NCBI RefSeq assembly: GCF_001648775.1
Contig: NZ_LVEJ01000005.1
Span: 62,001 to 126,000 of the forward strand
Origin: Pseudomonas fluorescens
GTDB taxonomy: Bacteria > Pseudomonadota > Gammaproteobacteria > Pseudomonadales > Pseudomonadaceae
Reading direction: 5' to 3'
Length of the DNA stretch: 64,000 nt
A program made the position numbers and the translations under genes. The notes beneath the pieces were generated by a model that worked only from the letters and a program-made list of their open reading frames with translations, searched no databases and was not told where the DNA came from. Each line of letters begins with the position of its first letter. The stretch's first letter is position 1. Below are positions 28,718-36,345 of the stretch, piece by piece.

Positions 28718-30403
28718 ATGTCCCTTTCTGAGTATTTCCTGCGGCCCGTAACGATCGGCGTTTTGCTGGCAGTGGCCGGTTGCGGCGTGTCCTCCAACCC
28801 GGAATCCGCCGCCGTGCCGGCACCCGCTCAGCCTGCGCAGATGATTCAGCAGGAGGCGGTGATGGCTGACAGCGCAATGGCCAAACGTGCGATGTACACG
28901 ATGCCCAATGCGGGCAGTGCGCCGATGCCGTTGCGGGAAAGTTATCCACAGGGCTATCGCGACGAGCAGCGCGAGCAGTATCAGGCGTTGGCCGATAACC
29001 CGATCCACAGCGTTGCTGAAACGCCGGTTTCTACCTTCAGTGCCGACGTCGACACCGGCGGCTATGCCAACGTCCGCCGCTTGCTCAATCAGGGCCGCCT
29101 GCCGCCGGAAGGCGCTGTCCGTCTGGAGGAAATGGTCAACTACTTCCCCTACGACTACGCGCTGCCCAGCGATGGCTCGCCGTTTGGCGTGACCACCGAA
29201 CTCGCCGCTTCACCGTGGAACCCGCACACCCGCTTACTGCGCATCGGCATCAAGGCGTCCGACCGGGCGGTGACGGAATTGGCCCCGGCCAATCTGGTGT
29301 TTCTGGTCGATGTGTCCGGCTCGATGGACCGCCGCGAAGGGCTACCGTTGGTCAAAAGCACGCTGAAATTGCTGGTCGATCAGTTGCGTGATCAGGATCG
29401 AGTGTCGCTGGTGGTCTATGCCGGTGAATCGAGAGTGGTGCTGGAACCGACTTCCGGACGCGAGAAAGCGAAAATTCGTACAGCCATCGAGCAATTGACT
29501 GCCGGCGGCTCGACGGCTGGCGCCTCCGGTATCGAAATGGCCTACCAAATGGCGCAGCGAGCCTTCATTCCCAAAGGCATCAACCGCATCCTGCTGGCCA
29601 CCGATGGTGACTTCAACGTCGGCGTCAGCGACTTCGACAGCCTCAAGCAAATGGCTGTGGATAAACGCAAAAGCGGGATTTCGCTGACGACCCTGGGTTT
29701 CGGTGTGGATAACTACAATGAACACCTGATGGAACAACTGGCTGACGCTGGCGATGGCAACTACGCCTACATCGACAACCTGCGTGAGGCGCGCAAAGTG
29801 CTGGTAGATCAGCTCGGCTCGACCCTTGCGGTGGTGGCAAAAAACGTCAAACTGCAGGTGGAGTTCAACCCGGCGCAGGTCAGCGAATATCGCCTGCTCG
29901 GCTACGAAAACCGTGGGTTGAAGCGTGAGGATTTCAGCAATGACAAAGTCGATGCCGGTGAAATCGGCGCAGGACATACGGTGACCGCGTTGTACGAAAT
30001 TGTCCCGGCAGGTGAGAAGGGCTGGCTGGAACCGCTGCGTTACGGCAATTCCGACGCCGCTGTTTCGGCAAAGAGCGGGGAATTGGCAATGCTGCGTGTG
30101 CGTTATCAACAGCCTGAAGGTGGGAAAAGTCTGCTGATCGAGCGGCCGATCGCCAACCAAGTCGCAACCGCCAGCGAAGATCTGCGTTTTGCCGCCGCCG
30201 TGGCCGCATTCTCCCAGCAACTCAAGGACGCTCGCTATACCGGCGACTTCAGCCTGAAAGACACCGAGGCCTTGGCCCGTGGCGCTCGCGGCGACGATCG
30301 CTTCGGTCTGCGCAACGAGTTCGTGCAACTGGTCGAGCTGGCGCAGAGCTTGCGCAACTCAACCGCGTCGAACGCGCTGGCCACTGAACGACGGATTGAA
30401 TAA
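28718..30403 (+). CDS. vWA-domain lipoprotein (YfbK-like)
   Basis: 561 residues from the ATG at 28718. The lipobox LAVAGC gives Cys about 20. A vWF-anchoring region (TFSADVDTGGYANVRRLLNQG) precedes the vWA domain, whose MIDAS motif is visible as VDVSGSMD, followed by TAGGST and LLATDGDFNVGVSD. A C-terminal DUF3520 region follows. It is the YfbK type: a periplasm-facing, lipid-anchored vWA protein. It directly precedes an ECF sigma factor gene (stop TAA immediately followed by GTG) and a membrane protein gene, so the three look like one operon and probably one signalling unit (inference). Confidence 0.88.
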   Translation: MSLSEYFLRPVTIGVLLAVAGCGVSSNPESAAVPAPAQPAQMIQQEAVMADSAMAKRAMYTMPNAGSAPMPLRESYPQGYRDEQREQYQALADNPIHSVAETPVSTFSADVDTGGYANVRRLLNQGRLPPEGAVRLEEMVNYFPYDYALPSDGSPFGVTTELAASPWNPHTRLLRIGIKASDRAVTELAPANLVFLVDVSGSMDRREGLPLVKSTLKLLVDQLRDQDRVSLVVYAGESRVVLEPTSGREKAKIRTAIEQLTAGGSTAGASGIEMAYQMAQRAFIPKGINRILLATDGDFNVGVSDFDSLKQMAVDKRKSGISLTTLGFGVDNYNEHLMEQLADAGDGNYAYIDNLREARKVLVDQLGSTLAVVAKNVKLQVEFNPAQVSEYRLLGYENRGLKREDFSNDKVDAGEIGAGHTVTALYEIVPAGEKGWLEPLRYGNSDAAVSAKSGELAMLRVRYQQPEGGKSLLIERPIANQVATASEDLRFAAAVAAFSQQLKDARYTGDFSLKDTEALARGARGDDRFGLRNEFVQLVELAQSLRNSTASNALATERRIE

Positions 30404-31015
30404 GTGAGTCGTCTGAAAGGCTTCATCAGTCAGCTGTTTGCCTCGGCAGACAGCTCAACCGCCAACAGCGATGAATCGCTGCTGGCGCGTTATCGCGACG
30501 GCGACGGCGCGGCGTTCGAGATCTTGTACGCGCGCCATCGTCAGGGTTTGTACCGGTTTCTGCTCGGATTGAGCGGTAAACCGGAACTGGCCGACGAGGT
30601 GTTTCAGGACACCTGGCTGAGCCTGATCCGTAGCAGCAGTCAGCCACAAGGCCGGGCGACATTTCGCACATGGTTGTTCCAGATTGCCCGCAATCGTCTG
30701 ATCGACCATTGGCGCAAACACGGCGCCCGGCAACCGCTGCATGACAGCTATGACGAGCAACATCACGCGATCAGCGATGAAACGCACGATCCCGAACAGC
30801 TGCTCACTCTCAGCCGTGACAGCCAACGCCTGGACAGCGCCCTGCAAACCCTGCCCGCCGACCAGCGCGAAGTGTTCCTGTTGCGCGCCCACGGCGACCT
30901 CGACCTGGCACAAATCGCCAGCCTCACCGAAGCACCGCTGGAAACCGTCAAAAGCCGCTTGCGCTACGCCCAGCAAAAACTGCGTCGGCTGCTGGCCGAG
31001 GAGGTACTGACATGA
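30404..31015 (+). CDS. ECF-type RNA polymerase sigma factor
   Basis: 203 residues with a GTG start directly after the vWA stop. Region 2 is seen as LLARYRDGDGAAFEILYARHRQGLYRFLL...ADEVFQDTWLSLIR...TFRTWLFQIARNRLIDHWRK, and region 4 as LQTLPADQREVFLLRAHGDLDLAQIASLTEAPLETVKSRLRYAQQKLR. This is a complete ECF sigma factor. Its ATGA overlap with the next gene and its position behind a vWA lipoprotein gene indicate co-expression. The target promoters are not known. Confidence 0.93.
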   Translation: MSRLKGFISQLFASADSSTANSDESLLARYRDGDGAAFEILYARHRQGLYRFLLGLSGKPELADEVFQDTWLSLIRSSSQPQGRATFRTWLFQIARNRLIDHWRKHGARQPLHDSYDEQHHAISDETHDPEQLLTLSRDSQRLDSALQTLPADQREVFLLRAHGDLDLAQIASLTEAPLETVKSRLRYAQQKLRRLLAEEVLT

Positions 31016-31608
31016 CTGACGCCCGCCAGACACCCGAAGATCCGCTGATCAAGCATGTACGCGAGCAGCACAATGCCGAACCGCCAGCGCACATTGATGC
31101 GTTGATCCTCAGCGCTGCGCATCGTCAAACCCCGGCGCCGAAACCAAGCCTGTGGCAACGCTGGCTGGACGCTTGCCGCAAACCACGCTGGCAAGTCGCG
31201 TTCGCCAGCCTCGTTGGCGTGGCATTGATGTTGTCACTGGTGCAGCGCGCCCCTGAGCCGCTGCGTCAGTACGACTACGCCCCAACCCCCAAACTTGCTG
31301 TCCCCATGACCGAAACGGACTCCGCGCAGATGCATCGATTGTCCGCCCCGGCCGGCGCCATGCCAGCACCTGTGCCGATGATGGAAATGGCCGCGCCGAT
31401 GCAAGATCAAGCCATCAGCGCCGGTGAAGCCAAACTCAGCAAGCGTACCGCCGCCCCGGCCAATGGCCTCGACGCCCAACTGCGCGAAGTCCTGCGCCTG
31501 CGCGAATCCGGTCAGTCGCAAGCCGCCGATAACCTGTTCAACAACCTGCACAAACGCTACCCGAACACCGATCTCGACGCGCGTCTCGAACAGTTGCAGA
31601 AAAAATGA
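31012..31608 (+). CDS. Putative membrane anti-sigma-like protein
   Basis: 198 residues; the start overlaps the sigma factor stop by four bases, with GAGGAGGT upstream. An N-terminal cytoplasmic part of about 58 residues is followed by one membrane helix (about 60-79), a Pro/Met/Ala-rich periplasmic stretch and a short C-terminal helical region (DAQLREVLRLRESGQSQAADNLFNNL). No HxxxCxxC zinc anti-sigma motif is seen. The gene order (sigma, then a single-pass membrane protein) is classic for sigma/anti-sigma pairs, hence the call, but no family match is claimed. Confidence 0.6.
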   Translation: MTDARQTPEDPLIKHVREQHNAEPPAHIDALILSAAHRQTPAPKPSLWQRWLDACRKPRWQVAFASLVGVALMLSLVQRAPEPLRQYDYAPTPKLAVPMTETDSAQMHRLSAPAGAMPAPVPMMEMAAPMQDQAISAGEAKLSKRTAAPANGLDAQLREVLRLRESGQSQAADNLFNNLHKRYPNTDLDARLEQLQKK

Positions 31609-31688
31609 CCGCTTGATCCCCCAGCCATTTGGCATTACCCCGCAAAAACGCGCACTATCGGGGCATTGCCGATGCGCTGGAGGACAAC

Positions 31689-31898
31689 GTGGCATCAAAA
31701 ATTGACCGCATCGCCCAACTGCTCAACTGCCCGGAGAAGGGCGAAGAGATGCGGCGCGCGATTACCGAAGCACGTAAGGAGTTTCTGCTGAATCAGCCGG
31801 AAGAGGATGTCGTTGATGAAGACGAGGTTTTTGAGGACGAGATTGAGGCGGAAGAGGACGACGAGGATTACGATGAATTCGATTGGACGACGGAGTAA
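31689..31898 (+). CDS. Small acidic hypothetical protein
   Basis: 69 residues from the GTG at 31689, which has GGAGGAC upstream; an open frame from further up lacks a good start. The first part is VASKIDRIAQLLNCPEKGEEMRRAITEARKEFLL and the last 34 residues are almost all Asp/Glu (EEDVVDEDEVFEDEIEAEEDDEDYDEFD). I recall similar short acidic proteins as conserved hypotheticals in Pseudomonas. No function can be given. It marks the chromosomal flank of the defence island. Confidence 0.75.
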   Translation: MASKIDRIAQLLNCPEKGEEMRRAITEARKEFLLNQPEEDVVDEDEVFEDEIEAEEDDEDYDEFDWTTE

Positions 31899-31927
31899 CG
31901 CCGCTCCAGTCCCTTTGCATCGGCCAC

Positions 31928-31965
31928 AAAAAAGCCCCGGACCATCACAGTCCGGGGCTTTCTCG
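31928..31965. terminator. Terminator of the chromosomal tRNA copy and acidic gene
   Basis: Perfect 9-bp stem GCCCCGGAC / GTCCGGGGC with a 7-base loop, flanked by A6 on the left (so T6 on the minus strand) and TTTCTCGTTT on the right. It serves both the acidic protein gene and the tRNA fragment. Confidence 0.85.
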
Positions 31966-32020
31966 TTTAAATCAATGGTGCACCAGGCGGGATTCGAACC
32001 CACGACCCCTGCCTTCGGAG
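31956..32020. repeat. Left attachment repeat (tRNA-Arg 3' fragment)
   Basis: 65 bases identical, except one, to 39504-39568, and in the same orientation. It holds the 3' 45 bases of tRNA-Arg(CCG) on the minus strand, CCA included, plus about 20 bases downstream. The single difference is at 31979, the discriminator base (A here, G in the intact gene). Identity stops at the 5' edge of the anticodon loop, the usual crossover place for tRNA-targeting tyrosine integrases. Confidence 0.88.
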
Positions 32021-32315
32021 TCCTAAAAGTCGACGTTTAGATGGAATTAACCATGTAATCAACGAGCTATCATAGCTGAGTGCAGCGGGATTTCGCCCAA
32101 GTTAGCGGGGTGAGTGTGTCAATTTGTGGCATTCGATCAGTGGGTAAACCTATCCGCACACCTATTGATTGGACTCACCCAGAGTAGCCAGTAAAGCGGC
32201 CGGTATACCCTATAGTAAATATTTCGTTTTTTGTTTTTCAGTAATTTATAGACGCAAAACAAGGCATTGCTATCCGTGTAATGCCTTGAAATGGTCCCAT
32301 TAAATCGCATTGCGG
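32021..32315. other. Gene-free left end of island
   Basis: AT-rich segment between the left tRNA fragment and the hsdM stop. It holds the hsd operon terminator at its right end. Near 32080-32089 stands GTGCAGCGGG, the same ten bases that flank the intact tRNA 5' end (39597-39606), and nearby GAGCTA recalls the tRNA D-arm. Otherwise I see no gene or clear site. Confidence 0.5.
32256..32288 (-). terminator. Terminator of the hsd-prrC operon
   Basis: On the minus strand, a stem CAAGGCATT / AATGCCTTG with an 11-base loop is followed by TTTT, 28 bases after the hsdM stop. Confidence 0.75.
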
Positions 32316-33938
32316 TCACACTAAGGGTGGCAGTCCCAGCTCTTTCAAGAAGGCATTGTGTTTGTCCCGTGACGCCTGAATTTTTTTTTCCAGTGTGACC
32401 AGTTCGGTGTTCACTTTTTGTAAATCAATCTCTGCCTCTGCGCTTGCCATGCTGACGTAGCGAGAAATATTCAGGTTGTAGCCGTTCTTCTCGATCTCCC
32501 CCATCTCAACCCGGCGGGCATAGTGAGGCTCCTCTTTACGGAACTGGTAGGTTTCGATGATATTGGTGATGTTCTCATCGGTTAGTTGGTTCTGACGCTT
32601 ACCTTTAATGAAGTGTTCAGCCGCATTGATAAACAACACGTCATCCGGTTGCTTGCACTTTTTGAGCACAAGAATGCACACCGGGATACCTGTTGAATAA
32701 AACAGGTTGGAGGGCAAGCCGATCACAGTGTCGATATGACCGTCTTTTAGCAGCTTGGTGCGGATGCGTTCCTCGGCACCGCCACGGAACAGCACGCCGT
32801 GGGGCAGGATGATGGCCATCACGCCCTCGTCTTTCAGAAAATGAAAGCCGTGCAGCAGAAAGGCAAAGTCGGCAGCCGATTTCGGAGCCAGGCCGTGGTT
32901 TTTGAAGCGCACGTCATCGGCCATGGCTTCTGTTGGGTCCCAGCGGTAGCTGAAGGGCGGGTTGGCGACGACTGCATCGAACGCGGGTTTTTTAGCCGGG
33001 TTTAGCTCGCGCAAAATGTCCCAGTCGTTGCTCAAGGTATCGCCGTGGTAAATTTCGAACTCGGTGTCTTTCACCCCGTGCAGCAGCATGTTCATGCGGG
33101 CCAGGTTGTAGGTGGTGATGTTCTTTTCCTGGCCATAAATCTTGCCAATGCCATGCGCGCCCATACGCTTGCGTACGTTAAGCAGCAGCGAACCAGAGCC
33201 ACAGGCAAAGTCCAATACGCTTTCCAAGCGTTTTTTCGGGCCGGTATTAGGGGCCTGGCTGTCCAGGGTGACGATGGCGGATAGGATGTCGGACATCTGT
33301 TGGGGCGTATAGAACTCGCCCGCTTTCTTGCCCGAGCCTGCGGCAAACTGGCCAATCAGGTATTCATAGGCATCGCCCAGTGCATCACTATCTGTGGAAA
33401 AGTCCGCCAGCCCCTCAGCGATCTTCTGGATGATGGTGCAGAGCTTAGCGTTGCGCTCCGTATAGCTCCTACCCAGCTTGGGGGAGCCCAGATCGATTTC
33501 TGAGAAAAGGCCTTGGAAGGTGCTCTCAAAGGACTCAGTTTCGATGTATTTAAAGCCCGCTTGCAGAGTTGTGAGCAGGTCATAGTCCTGGGTGCGGGCC
33601 ATATTAGCGATGCTGTTCCACAGGTGCACCGGCTCAATGACGTAATGCACCTTACGGCGCATCTGCTTCTCGAAGGCTGGGATGTCCGCTTTGTTCTCCT
33701 CATACCAGACTTGCAGAGGAGTCGATGCCCCCGTTTTTTGCAAAACGTCGATGGGTAACTCTGGATAGTCTTTTCCAAGTTCCTTCTTGGCCGCTATCTC
33801 GTAGTTGTCGGAGAGATAGCGCAGGAAAAGGAAGGACAGCATGTAGTCGCGAAAGTCGTCCGCATCCATAGCTCCTCGAAGTTGGTCGGCAATGGCCCAG
33901 AGGGTGGAGCCCAGTTTCTTTTGGTTGGTGTCGTTCAT
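32316..33938 (-). CDS. hsdM: HsdM, type I restriction-modification methyltransferase subunit
   Basis: 540 residues. The N-terminal HsdM_N helical domain begins with KLGSTLWAIADQLRGAMDADDFRDYMLSFLFLRYLSD. SAM-binding motif I is DFACGSGSL (D243) and catalytic motif IV is NPPF (326-329), typical of N6-adenine methylases. It methylates adenine in the host recognition sequence and forms M2S and R2M2S complexes with HsdS and HsdR. Its ATG overlaps the prrC stop by four bases, and it is the last gene of the operon. A terminator follows. Confidence 0.96.
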   Translation of the reverse strand: MNDTNQKKLGSTLWAIADQLRGAMDADDFRDYMLSFLFLRYLSDNYEIAAKKELGKDYPELPIDVLQKTGASTPLQVWYEENKADIPAFEKQMRRKVHYVIEPVHLWNSIANMARTQDYDLLTTLQAGFKYIETESFESTFQGLFSEIDLGSPKLGRSYTERNAKLCTIIQKIAEGLADFSTDSDALGDAYEYLIGQFAAGSGKKAGEFYTPQQMSDILSAIVTLDSQAPNTGPKKRLESVLDFACGSGSLLLNVRKRMGAHGIGKIYGQEKNITTYNLARMNMLLHGVKDTEFEIYHGDTLSNDWDILRELNPAKKPAFDAVVANPPFSYRWDPTEAMADDVRFKNHGLAPKSAADFAFLLHGFHFLKDEGVMAIILPHGVLFRGGAEERIRTKLLKDGHIDTVIGLPSNLFYSTGIPVCILVLKKCKQPDDVLFINAAEHFIKGKRQNQLTDENITNIIETYQFRKEEPHYARRVEMGEIEKNGYNLNISRYVSMASAEAEIDLQKVNTELVTLEKKIQASRDKHNAFLKELGLPPLV

Positions 33939-35056
33939 GGCGTGCCTAGGGGAACTGATACGGGCGCTGGCGCGTGCAGCACAAAGTTGTACTTTTCCTT
34001 GAGGCCTTTGAATATCTTGTCAAAGGTCTTCAAGTTGTCGGGCACTACTTCATCGGATTCGAAATAGTAAACTTTTTTGTGCGAGAGCGTGTTAACGATG
34101 GTAGCTACTTCATCAGCATCCTCGATTCCTATCTGCTGGAGGACATAGCCAAACTGTCCTACCCCGAGGAACGAAGCAACGTTTTCTAAGACCTGACGAA
34201 GCAGTGCAAAGTGATAGGACTTCACTTCACCTGCAGCGTGCGCCTGCTCCAAAACTTGAAGAAGGCGGAGGTGGTAGAGAAAGACATCCTTACGGCAGCT
34301 CTCAAGTGAAATTTCACCGCTCTTTGAGCTGAGAGTGCAAACTCGCGCCTTGTCTTTGAATTTAGAGGCCTTCTCACCCTTCATCAGCCAGTCTGACATT
34401 ACTGAAAAGAAACCGATGTGATGGGTGGTGATGACGAATTTCCGCGCTTTATAGTGCTCTTCAATCAAGTCAAAGAGGGTTGAGGCCGTGATGAATATAT
34501 TGTGGTCGTCCAGGCTCGAAACAGGATCGTCAATGAAGAAGTGGGAAGACTGCTTGTCTGCCCATCCCTCGACCTCAAAAAGGGCGAGAAAAAAGCACCA
34601 AACAAAAATCCTTTCTTCGCCCCGCGAAATTTTGCGCGGTACCTTTGAAATATTGTTTGGATCTTTCGGGTCGGCGACCTCATCAAAGAACAGCACAGAC
34701 TTGATCCCATCTTCAGGGTTGTCGTGAGGGATGAAGTCAAACCTGTAATCTGGACGGAATCTGTTCAGCTTGTTGCGGATGTCATCTTCAGAGAGTGAGC
34801 TGTGAAAGCGATTCAAGCTACTCTTTCGAATATCTAGCTGGACGTTTGCTTCACCGTTTTCAGAATCGTTGTCCCATATAAAAAGATCTTCGCTGTAAGC
34901 ATTGTAGTAGACACCAGTATGGGTGCCATCTGCGCTCTTTGTGGCGTCTTTGAAAGCAACGGACAATCTTGTCTTTCCGGTCGCGTTGAAGGCGTAGATG
35001 AGCACGATCTGCTCCTTAGCCCCCGCAAGCTCGTTGGCGATTATTGCGTGATTCAT
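33935..35056 (-). CDS. prrC: PrrC-type anticodon nuclease guarding the type I R-M system
   Basis: 373 residues. The N-terminal ABC-ATPase head has Walker A LIYAFNATGKTRLS (19-32), a GVYYNAYSEDLFIWDNDSE block (about 48-66), the signature ISRGEERIF (143-151), Walker B/D-loop FFIDDPVSSLDD (173-184) and the switch His in ITTHH (209-213). These match, as I recall it, E. coli PrrC. The C-terminal nuclease part (YHLRLLQVLEQA...YHFALLRQVLENVASFLG) keeps the catalytic triad pattern Arg-x3-Glu...His: R287, E291 and H326 correspond to PrrC R320, E324 and H356. PrrC is held silent by the type I enzyme and, when a phage inhibits restriction, cleaves tRNA-Lys in the anticodon loop. The gene lies between hsdS and hsdM with 4-base overlaps, so it is part of that operon. 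The target tRNA here is not known. Confidence 0.87.
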   Translation of the reverse strand: MNHAIIANELAGAKEQIVLIYAFNATGKTRLSVAFKDATKSADGTHTGVYYNAYSEDLFIWDNDSENGEANVQLDIRKSSLNRFHSSLSEDDIRNKLNRFRPDYRFDFIPHDNPEDGIKSVLFFDEVADPKDPNNISKVPRKISRGEERIFVWCFFLALFEVEGWADKQSSHFFIDDPVSSLDDHNIFITASTLFDLIEEHYKARKFVITTHHIGFFSVMSDWLMKGEKASKFKDKARVCTLSSKSGEISLESCRKDVFLYHLRLLQVLEQAHAAGEVKSYHFALLRQVLENVASFLGVGQFGYVLQQIGIEDADEVATIVNTLSHKKVYYFESDEVVPDNLKTFDKIFKGLKEKYNFVLHAPAPVSVPLGTP

Positions 35057-36345
35057 GCCACCTTCTCTTGAGTCGGGAAAAGTTGCTGCATAAGCCCTTG
35101 CTTGTGTGACCTAAGGGTTTCGTGTTTTTGGATTTGTGCGGCGATCAGGTCATCGAGGCTGGTGAGGCACGAGGCGATGCGTTGTTGTTCGGCTTTGTCT
35201 TTCGGAAAGCCGAACGGGAGAGTGCGTATGAGTCCTTGACTCAAACTCCCCTGTCCAGCAGTGTTGCTTAGTGCTCGAATCTCTTCGTAGCGGCTACACA
35301 AATTCAGAAAAGTGAAGTTAGGAATCACGACCTCAGTTGGTAGGATTGCGGCACAGTTCTGGTTAGTCGACGCTTCGCAGTCGAGTAATGCGACTTTTCC
35401 GCGAGTTTTTCCTTGCCCAATCAGCGCGACCAGCACTGTATGTTTGGGAAATAACTTTGCCGAAGAGTTTTTTAAACCTTCATTAGTAATGAATTCTTCT
35501 GCGCAGCTGATGACATTGAAATCTACTAGAGATGTTGTCACCCACGGAATTGAGCCATTCCAATATTCCAATTTAGAACGCTCTGGCGTCCCACCTGCGG
35601 ATGTGTCGAAAATGTCTCCTATCGTCTTCATCTCCCACCCCTCCGCGGTTTGGAATTCGGGGAAGCGGAACCGAGGTTGGGTTTCGCCTTTGCGGGGGAA
35701 AAGCTGCTGCATCAGCCCTTTTTGATGATACTTGAGTGCCGCCACTTTGCGGGCTTGCACGGCAATCAGCTCGTCCACCGAATTCAGGCACTCGGCGATT
35801 TTTTGTTGTTCGGCTGATTGCGTCGGAAGCGGCAAACGGCCAGAAAGGAAAGTCGTGTTTGTGATTTGGAGCGTATTCTTCGCACCCTTTTGGCAAAGAG
35901 GCGAAAGAAAGTCCTTCGACCGGTTTGGCGATTCAAAATAAGCTTCGATCATCAACCCTAGATGCTGGTTGAGCGGCGTGAAGACGCCGTAAAGAGGCGA
36001 GAGTGCTACTTCGCCGTCGAATTTGCATTGTTTTACAACTCCGAACGGGAAAGCCTTCAACGGACTCTTCGTGTAAACCACATCAAAGCGTCTACCTATC
36101 GTGTAGTTGGACGTGTCGGCGGCTGCGAAACTGCGGCCCAAGAGCTCAATCTGGTTGACGATCCCGTATTCCATCGAAACCGAAAAAACATCACGGCCGG
36201 CGGTGTTCTTTATTTTGTGTTCTTTGAGGGCCTTCGAGAGCGGGTCATATGACCAAGGCTCGTCGAAGCCCGGAAACCGAAGTTTCGGCACCAGCGTAGC
36301 CTTGCTTTCTTCCTTTGCGCCGGTTGTATTTGTCTTACTGTTCAT
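35053..36345 (-). CDS. hsdS: HsdS, type I specificity subunit
   Basis: 430 residues with the usual two target-recognition domains (about 25-190 and 230-400). Each is followed by a conserved helix ending KGLMQQLFP: ALKYHQKGLMQQLFP in the middle and TLRSHKQGLMQQLFP at the C-terminus. The TRDs determine a bipartite recognition sequence that cannot be read from sequence alone. It overlaps hsdR upstream by 11 bases and prrC downstream by four. Confidence 0.95.
   Translation of the reverse strand: MNSKTNTTGAKEESKATLVPKLRFPGFDEPWSYDPLSKALKEHKIKNTAGRDVFSVSMEYGIVNQIELLGRSFAAADTSNYTIGRRFDVVYTKSPLKAFPFGVVKQCKFDGEVALSPLYGVFTPLNQHLGLMIEAYFESPNRSKDFLSPLCQKGAKNTLQITNTTFLSGRLPLPTQSAEQQKIAECLNSVDELIAVQARKVAALKYHQKGLMQQLFPRKGETQPRFRFPEFQTAEGWEMKTIGDIFDTSAGGTPERSKLEYWNGSIPWVTTSLVDFNVISCAEEFITNEGLKNSSAKLFPKHTVLVALIGQGKTRGKVALLDCEASTNQNCAAILPTEVVIPNFTFLNLCSRYEEIRALSNTAGQGSLSQGLIRTLPFGFPKDKAEQQRIASCLTSLDDLIAAQIQKHETLRSHKQGLMQQLFPTQEKVA

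Noticed and set aside
31956..32020. A second functional tRNA-Arg at the left repeat
   Set aside because: Only the 3' half is present; bases beyond the anticodon loop do not pair to form a 5' half, so it is a fragment.
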